DNA of 64,000 nt from contig JABLXA010000003.1 in NCBI GenBank assembly GCA_013178415.1, forward strand, positions 188,815 to 252,814. Reading direction: 5' to 3'. Source of the stretch: Bacillota bacterium (GTDB taxonomy: Bacteria; Bacillota; SHA-98; Ch115). The notes beneath the pieces are model-generated. The model was not told the DNA's origin and did not search any database. It was given only the letters and a program-made list of their open reading frames with translations. A program made the position numbers and the translations under genes. Shown in pieces: positions 1 through 8,308 of the stretch. Every line of letters begins with the position of its first letter. The stretch's first letter is position 1.

Positions 1-156
1 TGGCCCTTGCGGGCGTAGTTGGCCGCTCCACCCCACCCGCCGCAGACGGGGTGCCATACGAAGGCAAAAAATAGGGCATTGTCTGCCGATGATTTTCGCG
101 TGACAGTAGAATAATAAATACTGAAACCGAGTTCATTGCGCGAAGGTGTCATATTC

Positions 157-1554
157 ATGGGGCTATGGAGCAAGAAATCCGTTGAAACTCTCCGCAGGGA
201 CAGCGCCTATCATAAAAGCGCCCTGAAACGTAATTTGGGCCCCACAGACCTTACCGCTCTTGGAATAGGCGCGATAATAGGGACAGGAATCTTCGTCCTG
301 ACTGGCGTTGCTGCGGCGAGATATGCGGGGCCTGCCGTGCTTATATCTTTCATGATTTCTGGGACAGCAGCCGGGCTTGCGGCCCTGTGCTATGCAGAGC
401 TCGCCTCGATGGTCCCGGTGGCAGGAAGCGCGTATACCTACTCCTACATAGCCCTGGGCGAGATAATCGCCTGGGTGATCGGCTGGAATCTCATCCTGGA
501 ATATGCGGTATCCGCCGGAGCCGTATCCATAGGGTGGTCCGGATATTTCGTAAATCTCCTCCGTGCGGCGGGGATCCATCTACCCCGGTGGGCAATCGCA
601 TCGCCGCTTTCAGGAGGAGTGGCAAACCTGCCGGCCGGCATCATAGCCCTGGCCATAACAGCGCTTCTCGTCTTCAGCACGAGGGAAAGCTCGCATGCCA
701 ATAAGCTCATCGTGGCCATAAAGCTTGCGGCTGTCCTGTTCTTCATTGGAATAGGAATATTTCATATAAAACCTTCAAATTGGACGCCATTCGCCCCCTA
801 TGGGTGGTCAGGAGTCATGCGAGGATCCGCCATTGTGTTCTTCGCGTATATCGGATTTGACGCAGTTGCGACTGCGGCTGAAGAAGTGGAACGACCTCAA
901 CGTGATCTTCCAATCGGGCTAATCGCCTCTCTTGGCATCTCAACGATCCTATATATACTGGTGACAGTCATACTGACAGGGGTGGTAAATTATAGACGGC
1001 TCGACACCCCTGCGCCGGTGGCGTTTGCTCTTCTCCAGGCCGGCGTTCCCTGGGGCACGGCCATAGTCTCAGTCGGCGCCCTCACAGGCCTGACCAGCGT
1101 CCTGCTGGTAACCATTTTCGCCCAAAGCCGCGTCTTTTTCGCCATGGCAAGAGACGGCCTCCTGCCGGCAGCCTTCACCAAGATACATCGTAAATTCGGA
1201 ACCCAGTATATGGTGACGATAGTGACAGGGATCGTGGTAGCTCTAATCGGAATGCTGCTTCCAATCGGAATGGTCGCGGAGCTTGCGAACATAGGGACCC
1301 TGACAGCATTTGTGCTGGTTTCCATCGGAATACTCATCCTTCGCAAAACCCAGCCCAATCTACCCCGACCATTTAAGACACCATTCATGCCATATACGCC
1401 GATCTTGACGATAATCTTTTGTGGCTATCTTGCCGCCAACCTTCCCCGCCTGACGTGGGTTCGATTTGTCCTCTGGCTCATCATCGGGATGTTCATATAT
1501 TTCCTGTATGGAAGGAATCATTCCCTGGCGGGCAAAAAGAAGGAGGGAACGTAA
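157..1554 (+). CDS. APC-family amino acid permease
   Basis: Integral membrane transporter of the amino acid-polyamine-organocation superfamily, closest in feel to the YhdG/cationic amino acid transporter branch; substrate cannot be fixed. The N-terminal helix carries the family glycine signature GIGAIIGTGIFVLTG (about residues 35-50), and about twelve hydrophobic segments follow, including an FAYIGFDAVATAAEE segment typical of helix 6 in this family. Length of 465 residues is normal. I chose ATG 157 because GAAGGTG lies 8 nt upstream; an in-frame TTG at 136 has no ribosome site. It stands alone, followed by two tRNA genes on the other strand. Family confident, substrate unknown. Confidence 0.9.
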   Translation: MGLWSKKSVETLRRDSAYHKSALKRNLGPTDLTALGIGAIIGTGIFVLTGVAAARYAGPAVLISFMISGTAAGLAALCYAELASMVPVAGSAYTYSYIALGEIIAWVIGWNLILEYAVSAGAVSIGWSGYFVNLLRAAGIHLPRWAIASPLSGGVANLPAGIIALAITALLVFSTRESSHANKLIVAIKLAAVLFFIGIGIFHIKPSNWTPFAPYGWSGVMRGSAIVFFAYIGFDAVATAAEEVERPQRDLPIGLIASLGISTILYILVTVILTGVVNYRRLDTPAPVAFALLQAGVPWGTAIVSVGALTGLTSVLLVTIFAQSRVFFAMARDGLLPAAFTKIHRKFGTQYMVTIVTGIVVALIGMLLPIGMVAELANIGTLTAFVLVSIGILILRKTQPNLPRPFKTPFMPYTPILTIIFCGYLAANLPRLTWVRFVLWLIIGMFIYFLYGRNHSLAGKKKEGT

Positions 1555-1594
1555 AAAAGCCTGCCGCGGATTTCCGGCAGACTGCGATAAACTA

Positions 1595-1671
1595 TGGTAG
1601 CGGCGACTGGATTCGAACCAGTGACGCCACGGGTATGAACCGTGTGCTCTGACCAGCTGAGCTACGCCGCC
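1595..1671 (-). tRNA. tRNA-Met (CAT), elongator
   Basis: Full cloverleaf on the minus strand: acceptor GGCGGCG, D arm GCTC/GAGC, anticodon stem CACGG/CCGTG with loop TTCATAC (anticodon CAT), T arm with GGTTCGAATCC, and encoded CCA. Position 1 pairs (G-U) with position 72, so this is elongator Met rather than the initiator. It sits 45 nt from the initiator tRNA, probably in one transcript. Confidence 0.95.
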
Positions 1672-1716
1672 AGCACATTCATCATAGATTCAAAATGCTA
1701 CTTGAAATAAAAAAGT

Positions 1717-1792
<76 letters not shown>

Positions 1793-1993
1793 ATGACATT
1801 TGGCGACATCTTACTTGTGCGCGTACCAAGTGCCATAACTTAGTATAGCACAAATCTCAGGAACGTCAAGACCCGGCTGCAGGATATTTGAAAGCCGCAG
1901 AGAAAAGTAAGAACGCAAAGCGGCGCTCCGACAGTCTCCACGGAATTCTTCAGCAGCATCTGATTTCAGGAGGTCTCGAAAGGAGAGCAGACA

Positions 1994-2953
1994 TTGGGAA
2001 AGATTCGCTATTCCATCCGACAGACGGCAGAAAGGCTTCCCAGAGAATTCGTCGATCGACTCTATCTCTTATTTGGGCCATCTATTGCTGACAAGATCTT
2101 ACACGGCTTTGGTGCTGCAAGATTCACAACCCTGAGGGTCAACACCCTTAGATCAGACATACGCAGTGTCATGCGATATCTTCGAGATCTTGATGTAAAA
2201 TTTGACAGGGTCCAGTGGTATGATCTCGCCCTGGTGATAAAGAACAAGCGGGAGCGGGATCTCGAAGGTCTGGACATCTATAAGCAGGGGCATATCTATT
2301 TGCAAAGCCTTTCAAGCATGATCCCGCCGCTGGTCTTGGTCCCGGAGCCTGGGGAAAAAGTGCTCGACATGGCCGCGGCGCCCGGAAGCAAAACCGCCCA
2401 AATGGCTATGATGATGGGAAATCAAGGGTACATCCTGGCAAACGATATCAACTCCGTACGAGCAAAAGTGCTTGAATATAATATAAGGGTCCAGGGTGTA
2501 GAGATCGTGGAAATCTCCATTCAGGACGGCGCATCTCTCGGCAAAGCCTACCCCGAATATTTCGACAAGGTGCTGCTAGATGCTCCCTGCAGCGGTGAAG
2601 GCCTGTTTCTGGCCCATAACCCAAGGACATATGCAGGGTGGAACACGAAAAAGATTAAACAATTTGCTTCCCTTCAAAGGAGGCTCCTCGAAAGCGCCGT
2701 AAAAGCCCTGAAACCAGGTGGCATCTTGGTCTATTCCACCTGCACCCTCTCCCCTGAAGAAAATGAAGAAAATATAGCCTGGCTCCTTGAAAATCACGCA
2801 GAATCGGTGACAATTGATGAAATCCCTCTATCGATCCCGGAACGCGTGAATGGCATCGTCCCTCCTGATGACATGAGGAAATGTATGCGCATCCTGCCAT
2901 CCGATACCATGGAAGGGTTTTTCGTGTGCAAGCTGAGAAAACGCCTGACCTAG
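1994..2953 (+). CDS. RsmB/RsmF/NOP2-Sun-type RNA m5C methyltransferase
   Basis: SAM-dependent RNA cytosine-C5 methyltransferase of the NOL1/NOP2/Sun family. Visible motifs: SAM-binding loop VLDMAAAPGSKTAQM (about residues 117-131), the DAPCSGEG catalytic motif IV (about 195-202), and the STCTLSPEENE motif VI with the nucleophilic cysteine (about 249-259). It lacks the extra C-terminal PUA-like part of RsmF, so it is a compact member (319 residues). TTG start at 1994 is supported by AAAGGAGAG about 8 nt upstream. It ends convergently with cbiO, the two stops overlapping by 4 nt. The rRNA or tRNA target is not decidable here. Confidence 0.9.
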   Translation: MGKIRYSIRQTAERLPREFVDRLYLLFGPSIADKILHGFGAARFTTLRVNTLRSDIRSVMRYLRDLDVKFDRVQWYDLALVIKNKRERDLEGLDIYKQGHIYLQSLSSMIPPLVLVPEPGEKVLDMAAAPGSKTAQMAMMMGNQGYILANDINSVRAKVLEYNIRVQGVEIVEISIQDGASLGKAYPEYFDKVLLDAPCSGEGLFLAHNPRTYAGWNTKKIKQFASLQRRLLESAVKALKPGGILVYSTCTLSPEENEENIAWLLENHAESVTIDEIPLSIPERVNGIVPPDDMRKCMRILPSDTMEGFFVCKLRKRLT

Positions 2954-3792
2954 CCCCCGATCATGCGTTCCAACTGGTCTGCAGCCTCGGGGATGGTAAG
3001 GGGCATGGTCACCGGCCAGTTGCGTTCCCTGAGCGCGTCAAAAAGCTCAACCAGCGAAGGAACATCCAGGTTGTTTTCCCTGAGAAGGTCCCCTCTCGAA
3101 AAGACCTCGCGTGGGGTCCCCTTGAGCGCTATGCCGCCTTTCTTTATCACATAGACATAGTCGGCCACTTCCGGCACAAGCTCCACCTCATGCAACGCCA
3201 TTATATATGTGAGACCCGATTCGCGGTTCAACTCGGATAGCAGACTGATGAGCTCTCGTCTAGAACCGGGGTCTACCCCAGCAAAAGGCTCGTCAAGTAT
3301 CAGGAGCTCAGGTCGCCTTATCAGTGCTCCAGCCAACGCGACTTTCCGCTTCTCCCCACCGCTAAGATAATGTGGAATCCGCTTCGTCAGGTGACTGATT
3401 CCAAGCCTTCCCAAGACTTCACCCACACGCGCGTCCACTTCGCTTCGCGAAAGGCCTTGGCTCTTGAGGCCAAAGGATACGTCATCCCATACCGTAGGGC
3501 CTATTATTTGTTCATCGAGTTCCTGCAACACGACACCGATACGGTCACGGATACGCCAGAATTCCTTGGCGGGATCCATGCCGAAAACCTGCACATTTCC
3601 TTCCAGAGGTTTCAATATCCCAACAATATGAAACAGCAAAGTAGTCTTGCCCGATCCATTCGCCCCAAGCACTACGACGCGCTGCCCCCGGCGAACGGTG
3701 AAATCAAGGCCACACAGATCCACCTGCGTTCGGTCAGGATAGGTATGCTTTATGCATTGTACCTTGACCAGCGGTTCTCCTAGATCTTTCAA
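2950..3792 (-). CDS. cbiO: Cobalt/nickel ECF transporter ATP-binding protein CbiO
   Basis: ATPase subunit of a group I energy-coupling factor importer. Walker A GANGSGKTT (about 43-51), Q-loop VVLQELDEQ, signature LSGGEKRK (about 144-151) and Walker B LLILDEPFAG (about 164-173) are all present, with the switch histidine in MALHEVE. The TTG start overlaps the cbiQ stop (TTGA), suggesting translational coupling. Third gene of the cbiM-cbiQ-cbiO set downstream of a Fur-family regulator, so it energises uptake of a divalent metal, most likely Co2+ or Ni2+. Confidence 0.92.
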   Translation of the reverse strand: MKDLGEPLVKVQCIKHTYPDRTQVDLCGLDFTVRRGQRVVVLGANGSGKTTLLFHIVGILKPLEGNVQVFGMDPAKEFWRIRDRIGVVLQELDEQIIGPTVWDDVSFGLKSQGLSRSEVDARVGEVLGRLGISHLTKRIPHYLSGGEKRKVALAGALIRRPELLILDEPFAGVDPGSRRELISLLSELNRESGLTYIMALHEVELVPEVADYVYVIKKGGIALKGTPREVFSRGDLLRENNLDVPSLVELFDALRERNWPVTMPLTIPEAADQLERMIGG

Positions 3793-4562
3793 TGGATCAT
3801 CACCAACCCTACAATCGCGACAACCCCGGCGGCAAGCGGCATGAGATCATAGATCTTCAGATGAAATCTCCCCTGAGGATGACGCCGAATATCGCAACTT
3901 TCATTCGATATAGGGCCATTTGCCGCAGCATCTTTTACATGACCCCTCATATTCCCTGGTTCAATTCCCCTGAGCTCCATGACCATGTAGACTCGCTCCA
4001 TGAGATCAAAGGACGAAAGGACAAGAGCGCCGAGGCTCTGCGCCCCCCTATAATAACCGTGGATCGCTCCATAAATTCCCCGGCCTCTCCGCAATTTCAC
4101 GGCAAGCATGAGCCCTTCCAGTCTATCTACAAGAAGGAAAAACCCGCGGTATGCCATAAAGAGCATCTCCACCAGCGGCTTCGGCATGATCCTGGCCAAC
4201 GTCGCGAATACATCGATATATGAGGTAGTCACCATCAGCGTAGCTAGCATGAGCCCCGCGGCAACCCCCTTCAAGATCACCAGGACCGCCAGCATAGGGG
4301 CATTCCTCGCCTGGCTTATCGCGAATAAAACCCCGAAGAGCAATGGATATGCCGCGATAGAGGCTACGGGCCATGTCAGTGTCCTGTTGAGCAGTGAGAT
4401 CAACAATTGGACTGCCAAGATAAAGCCGATAAGCGCTGGATTCCTCGATACTATTATGACAATGAGGACCATAGCGACCCCGAGCAGCTTGGACCACGGG
4501 GCGGCCCTATGCAAAGGGGAATTACCACTATTTGCAAGATAGTCTACGACTCTGAGCTCCAA
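3789..4562 (-). CDS. cbiQ: ECF transporter transmembrane protein CbiQ
   Basis: T-component (EcfT/CbiQ) that couples the ATPase to the CbiM substrate subunit. It has five or six hydrophobic segments and the coupling-helix region ending VKLRRGRGIYGAIHGYYRG (about 147-165), with a second arginine cluster MVMELRGIEPG near residue 200, both characteristic of CbiQ. 257 residues. The TTG start at 4562 lacks a convincing ribosome site, so the exact N-terminus is uncertain. It lies about 95 nt after cbiM and overlaps cbiO. Confidence 0.88.
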   Translation of the reverse strand: MELRVVDYLANSGNSPLHRAAPWSKLLGVAMVLIVIIVSRNPALIGFILAVQLLISLLNRTLTWPVASIAAYPLLFGVLFAISQARNAPMLAVLVILKGVAAGLMLATLMVTTSYIDVFATLARIMPKPLVEMLFMAYRGFFLLVDRLEGLMLAVKLRRGRGIYGAIHGYYRGAQSLGALVLSSFDLMERVYMVMELRGIEPGNMRGHVKDAAANGPISNESCDIRRHPQGRFHLKIYDLMPLAAGVVAIVGLVMIH

Positions 4563-4657
4563 GGCAACTCGCGGCCATCATCGCGGACTCACGAATAGCA
4601 TTCGGGATAAGCCAGAAGCTTGAGTCTGCGAAATCGGCCGCAATCTCCCTACCTTTC

Positions 4658-5410
4658 CTAATTATGAATCACATCAAAAAAGCCCGGCCTGACCGAGGCA
4701 ATATATGACACCATAGCTGCCACTAATATGGATTCCGCTGGCCACCCTACAAGCGCTGGAATCGCCATGACTTTGACGAAATTCGAAAGGGAGAAGGACG
4801 AGATATTGCTCTGATCATGGGGCTCCGCCTGAGATTCCAGATGATTGTGATTGTGCGCCAGGGTCTCTGATACCGCATCCCATCCGCCCAGACTGAAGCC
4901 TACTGCAGAGACCATGAAAGAAAAAGAGATCATAAGTGAAATGATTGTTGCAACAAATGCTGATAGGCCGAGCCGACGAGGGCGCCTATGTTCAGGGACG
5001 GGCCTACCCGACCACGCCCGCATCATAAGCAAAGACATAGCCTTGAAGATCAAATATCCTACCATGGCCTCGGTTCCAACGATTACTATGTTCAATCCGA
5101 GGGAGGTGATGCCCCCATGCCCCATGAGAGCCAGTATTACGTTAGCCAGGGCCTGGGCAATGAATCCCGCCCATGGTCCCAGCAAAATCCCGGCCAGGAC
5201 AGCGAGATTAAGATGATAGACCCCGAACCATTCTACAGACATCGCTAAGATCATAACTGCGGCGAATATACTGATCCTCGCGATGATGCGCGCGCCCCAG
5301 TTCCGCCGAAGCATATACATCGATATCATGAAAAACGCGATCGCAAAAGCAGACCAGACGGCGACCCAGGTCATTGGAAGGAGCCCATCTGGTATATGCA
5401 GGTGAGACAT
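4658..5410 (-). CDS. cbiM: Cobalt/nickel ECF transporter S component CbiM
   Basis: Substrate-specific membrane subunit. The N-terminus reads MSHLHIPDGLLP, the HIPDG signature whose histidines coordinate the metal in NikM/CbiM; here two residues precede the usual Met-His. About six to seven hydrophobic helices follow. A loop at about residues 186-202 is rich in histidine (HNHNHLES...) and is a plausible extra metal ligand. No cbiN gene is visible, and no CbiN-like extension is obvious. The start lies 7 nt after the stop of the Fur-family gene, so the two are co-transcribed and metal-regulated. Co versus Ni cannot be told. Confidence 0.88.
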   Translation of the reverse strand: MSHLHIPDGLLPMTWVAVWSAFAIAFFMISMYMLRRNWGARIIARISIFAAVMILAMSVEWFGVYHLNLAVLAGILLGPWAGFIAQALANVILALMGHGGITSLGLNIVIVGTEAMVGYLIFKAMSLLMMRAWSGRPVPEHRRPRRLGLSAFVATIISLMISFSFMVSAVGFSLGGWDAVSETLAHNHNHLESQAEPHDQSNISSFSLSNFVKVMAIPALVGWPAESILVAAMVSYIASVRPGFFDVIHN

Positions 5411-5417
5411 GCCAAAA

Positions 5418-5930
5418 TCAACCCTTTCCCCTGGCGGGGTCCATGCCCGTCGTGGATTTCGCGTCCGTAACAGTGTTGGAGTCAGTGTCAGAAGATTCCT
5501 GGCACTCTGGACATATTCCTATAACCTGCAAATGATGTCCCTTGATTTGAAACTTCGTTCGTCTAGCAAGATTTTCCTCGATTTCCCCCACACTACAATC
5601 CTGAAATCCGACAGCCCGGCCACACGATTCACATACCAGATAATGATGATGCTGATCTGCCTTACATATCAATTCATACCTCGCTATCGCCCCCGAGACA
5701 TCCACCCTTCTCAAAATATGCCCATCAACCAGGGTCTTCATGTTTCGGTAGACGGTACTGACATCCATGGGGATGCCTCTTCGCGATATTTCAGAGTAAA
5801 CCTCTTCCGGTGACAGATACCCTTCCGTCGCCAGAAACGTATCTACGATCTCCCGGCGCTGCCTTGTCAATCTAAGGCCATGCTGCTTGAGCAATCTATC
5901 AGCATCGAGTTTGAGTCCCTCATCCGGCAT
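5418..5930 (-). CDS. Fur-family metal-dependent repressor (Zur/Nur/PerR type)
   Basis: Ferric uptake regulator family: winged helix (GLRLTRQRREIVDTFL, then DVSTVYRNMKTL recognition helix) followed by a dimerisation domain with the HHHYLVCESCGR metal-binding motif and a second CPEC pair near the C-terminus, making the structural CxxC zinc site. 170 residues from ATG 5930 (MPDEG...), which has only a weak GGAAA ribosome site; a strong AGGAGG farther upstream instead faces an out-of-frame ATG at 5986. It heads the cbiMQO operon and has a perfect 7-1-7 inverted repeat over its promoter, so it very probably represses itself and the importer in response to Co/Ni or Zn. The metal sensed is inference. 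Confidence 0.88.
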   Translation of the reverse strand: MPDEGLKLDADRLLKQHGLRLTRQRREIVDTFLATEGYLSPEEVYSEISRRGIPMDVSTVYRNMKTLVDGHILRRVDVSGAIARYELICKADQHHHYLVCESCGRAVGFQDCSVGEIEENLARRTKFQIKGHHLQVIGICPECQESSDTDSNTVTDAKSTTGMDPARGKG

Positions 5931-6006
5931 GATTTCCAGGCTTGGGCCGCACCATACATGAAATAGGACATGCAGTCCGCAGCCATATACCTCCTGAAAT
6001 ACTTTC

Positions 6007-6021
6007 TGCAAATCATTTGCA
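6007..6021 (-). promoter_or_regulatory. Fur-family 7-1-7 operator
   Basis: TGCAAATCATTTGCA is a perfect 7-1-7 inverted repeat with the AAT-N-ATT core shared by Fur, Zur and PerR boxes. It sits just downstream of the -10 of the fur-cbiMQO promoter, overlapping the expected transcription start. Confidence 0.75.
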
Positions 6022-6026
6022 AGTAC

Positions 6027-6055
6027 AAAATAACACGAAGCCCCAACAAAGTCAA
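6027..6055 (-). promoter_or_regulatory. Promoter of fur-cbiMQO operon
   Basis: Minus-strand TTGACT (6050-6055), 17-nt spacer, TATTTT (6027-6032). Expected start near 6020, inside the Fur-type operator. Confidence 0.6.
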
Positions 6056-6254
6056 GTATGATGAAGATAATGGAGATTCATTTTCGGAGATGATACTGTC
6101 TGGTGAAGCAGGTTGTATTGGGGTCCCTGTCGAAGACATTATCTGCAGCGTGGTAGCTAGTAGTGCGAAAGGATTCAGACAACAAGAGAAGGAGGGAGCG
6201 GCGTCTCTCCCCAGATATAAACGTCGGGGCTTCCTTCCGGCGCCGCGTGAGTCG

Positions 6255-7298
6255 ATGGCTAATCTAAAGTCCCCAGATTTCTCTCGTCTACGAAAAGTCC
6301 TAAAGCGAGAAGGAGAACCGGATCGAGTTCCATTCTATGAACTATTTGCGGACCAGGAGGTCATGGAGGCTATCCTGGGACGCCCGGTCCGGACCCTGCA
6401 GGATAGAATCGATTATCATGTCAAACTCGGTTATGACTATGTGGTCTGTTGGGTCAAAGGCGTGGATTTTCCCACCAAAGGGCGCGCTTCCACGGCAGAC
6501 ACTGCCTATCTCGCGAGAGCAGAGCGCACTTTTAACGTTGCTTCTCAGGGAATGATCAGAAACTGGGATGATTTCGAACAGTATCCCTGGCCAGATCCAG
6601 CGCAAGCGGATTATTCAGAGATCGAGGAAGCCGAGCGCATAACCCCAGAGGGAATGAAGGTCATCGTCCTCACAGGGCATGTATTGGAAGATCCAATGGC
6701 TATTATGGGATATGAAGGATTGTCATATGCTTGTTACGACCAGCCAGACTTGGTGGAGGCGGTATTCGACCGGGTAGGACAGACCTATTTGTCTATATAC
6801 CAAGATCTTGCCGGAATGGACGCTGTAGGGGCTGTTCTTATTAGCGATGATCTTGGCTTTAAGACTCAAACCCTCATGCCGCCGGATTTTCTCCGGAAAT
6901 ATGTCTTTCCCTGGTATCGTAAATATGTCGAGACGAGTCACGCCAGCGATCTGCCAGTTATCCTCCACTCATGCGGAAACCTTTCCGCTATAATGGAGGA
7001 CCTCATCGATTGCGGCATTGACGCGAAGCACTCATTTGAGGATCGTATAATGCCGGTTGAGGAGATGAAAAAACGCTATGGTCACGCCATGACCATGCTA
7101 GGAGGTATAGATGTCGATTTCCTCTGCCGCTCTACCCCTGATGAAGTAAGAGCCCGGACACGTCAGGTATTAGAAGCCTGTATGCCAGGTGGCGGTTATG
7201 CCTTAGGAACCGGAAACACCGTAGCGAATTATATACCGCTGGAGAATTTCCTTGCTATGCTAGATGAAGGACTCAAAGTAGGTGTATACAGGAAATAA
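6255..7298 (+). CDS. URO-D-fold methyltransferase-like protein (MtaA/CmuA superfamily)
   Basis: TIM-barrel protein of the uroporphyrinogen decarboxylase superfamily. It begins MANLKSPDFSRLRKVLKREGEPDRVP and carries the zinc-site region LHSCGN (about residue 237), followed by KHSFED and MLGGID strands and the terminal GGGYALGTGN motif. This arrangement matches corrinoid/methyl-transfer members (MtaA, CmuA) rather than true haem-pathway HemE, which needs a different N-terminal active site. An upstream in-frame extension of 95 codons covers the fur regulatory region and is unlikely to be coding. The ATG at 6255 has only a weak ribosome site. Stand-alone gene; no methylamine or methanol partner genes nearby, so substrate is unknown. 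Confidence 0.8.
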   Translation: MANLKSPDFSRLRKVLKREGEPDRVPFYELFADQEVMEAILGRPVRTLQDRIDYHVKLGYDYVVCWVKGVDFPTKGRASTADTAYLARAERTFNVASQGMIRNWDDFEQYPWPDPAQADYSEIEEAERITPEGMKVIVLTGHVLEDPMAIMGYEGLSYACYDQPDLVEAVFDRVGQTYLSIYQDLAGMDAVGAVLISDDLGFKTQTLMPPDFLRKYVFPWYRKYVETSHASDLPVILHSCGNLSAIMEDLIDCGIDAKHSFEDRIMPVEEMKKRYGHAMTMLGGIDVDFLCRSTPDEVRARTRQVLEACMPGGGYALGTGNTVANYIPLENFLAMLDEGLKVGVYRK

Positions 7299-7302
7299 GA
7301 TA

Positions 7303-7388
7303 TGGTGCCGGAGGCGGGACTCGAACCCGCACGCCATTGCTGGCAGAAGATTTTAAGTCTCCAGCGTCTGCCATTCCGCCACTCCGGC
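7303..7388 (-). tRNA. tRNA-Leu (TAA)
   Basis: 86-nt class II tRNA with long variable arm, anticodon loop CTTAAAA (anticodon TAA), T loop GGTTCGAGTCC, acceptor GCCGGAG and encoded CCA. Minus strand, immediately after the URO-D-like gene. Confidence 0.93.
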
Positions 7389-7604
7389 AATGAAACGCTA
7401 TCGTCACGAGAATGAATCTACAGCTTACATTGTAGCAAGCAGATAGGCTCTGGTCAAGATCACAAACTGGCTGGCATAAATTGAATCATTATTGTGTCCA
7501 AGATTTGGAGAGGGATAGCCAACCATATTATAAGGATAATCTAAAAGCAAAAGTTGGAAATTCAGGAAGGAATCTCGCCTGCCATCAAAAAGGAGGCTTC
7601 GTCC

Positions 7605-7928
7605 GTGAGACCCCGTCCCGAAGATCTGGCAGTCGCACAGGAAGTGAAAAGACGATTGGCGCGGCATGTTCGCCTCTATGACTTTCGTCTCTTCGGTTCC
7701 CGTGCACGGGGAACGGCCAATTCAGAATCCGATATGGATATCTACCTTGAAACGGATGATTTGACGGAGGAACAGCAGCAGATCATTCGTGATATTGTCT
7801 GGGAAATCGGGTTTGAACGGAATATTGTTATCGTGCCTTCCATTTTCACCAAAGCGGAGGTGGAGAATTCCCCTCTGAAGGCTTCACCATTTTATAAGAC
7901 CGTCAAAAGAGAAGGAGTTGCACTATGA
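7605..7928 (+). CDS. Minimal nucleotidyltransferase (MNT, MntA-like)
   Basis: Small nucleotidyltransferase of the MNT/KNTase fold. The catalytic signature GSRARG with SDMDIYLE (GSxxxG...DxD, about residues 32-48) is intact. Such proteins normally pair with a HEPN protein; in the best studied HEPN/MNT toxin-antitoxin pairs MntA adds AMP to the HEPN toxin. GTG 7605 has AAGGAGG 8 nt upstream and is preferred over an in-frame TTG at 7554, which lacks a clear site. Its stop overlaps the ATG of the adjacent HEPN-like gene (ATGA), the usual paired layout, but that partner is broken, so the antitoxin may now be an orphan. Confidence 0.85.
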   Translation: MRPRPEDLAVAQEVKRRLARHVRLYDFRLFGSRARGTANSESDMDIYLETDDLTEEQQQIIRDIVWEIGFERNIVIVPSIFTKAEVENSPLKASPFYKTVKREGVAL

Positions 7929-8211
7929 GCCTGGACGAAAATGTAAAAACGCTAATCAGCTATAGATTAACGCAGGCGAAAGAATCTCTTGAGGATGCCC
8001 GAAAGCTTCTACAGGCTGGCGGCACACCCAAAGGTATCTTGCCCCAGTCTCCCATATGGGGTAGAATAAGTCTGATGCTTGCTTCCGTTCAAGTTCCGGC
8101 GCCATATGCCATGTTGTAGCATGGCGGATGGAGAAGGCCGAGATTTGCCTGAAGGAGTTTCTCAACGAGAATAAGATCATGTATTCAGACATAGAGAAAT
8201 GGGAGGCATAA
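7925..8211 (+). pseudogene. Degraded HEPN-domain gene (partner of MNT)
   Basis: The first 34 or so codons read as a normal HEPN N-terminus (SLDENVKTLISYRLTQAKESLEDARKLL region) and start at the ATGA overlap with the MNT gene. After the AGGTPKG turn the frame runs into unrelated sequence and stops at 8117-8119. A different frame downstream (8119-8211) again reads like a HEPN C-terminal helix (EKAEICLKEFLNE region, ending KWEA). The conserved Rx4-6H catalytic helix pair and the NRAYYA segment are missing. This is best explained by an internal deletion or rearrangement plus frameshift. A 64-residue product could still be made but should be inactive as a nuclease. Confidence 0.65.
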
Positions 8212-8228
8212 TTCCTGGAGCGACCCCC

Positions 8229-8246
8229 GTGCCGCCAGGGCGGCAC
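8229..8246. other. GC-rich hairpin before ABC exporter
   Basis: GTGCCGCC-AG-GGCGGCAC is a perfect 8-bp stem with a two-base gap between the HEPN remnant and the ABC exporter genes. No T-run follows on either strand, so it is not a classical terminator; it could slow or attenuate read-through into the exporter. Confidence 0.5.
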
Positions 8247-8308
8247 CGTTAGACGGATGAAAATCGAGGCGCGCATTTCCCGGGGTAGAGGTAGAACGCC
8301 GGATTGCC

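Noticed and set aside
1-156. Possible end of a gene at the left edge
   Set aside because: No frame with convincing protein pattern reaches the edge; only a weak promoter-like AT-rich stretch lies before the permease.
1888-2091. Short plus-strand ORF before the RNA methyltransferase
   Set aside because: It overlaps the methyltransferase start and its ribosome site, and shows no protein-like pattern.
5970-6254. 95-codon N-terminal extension of the URO-D-like protein
   Set aside because: It covers the fur-cbiMQO promoter and operator, and no family member has such an extension; ATG 6255 gives the normal N-terminus.
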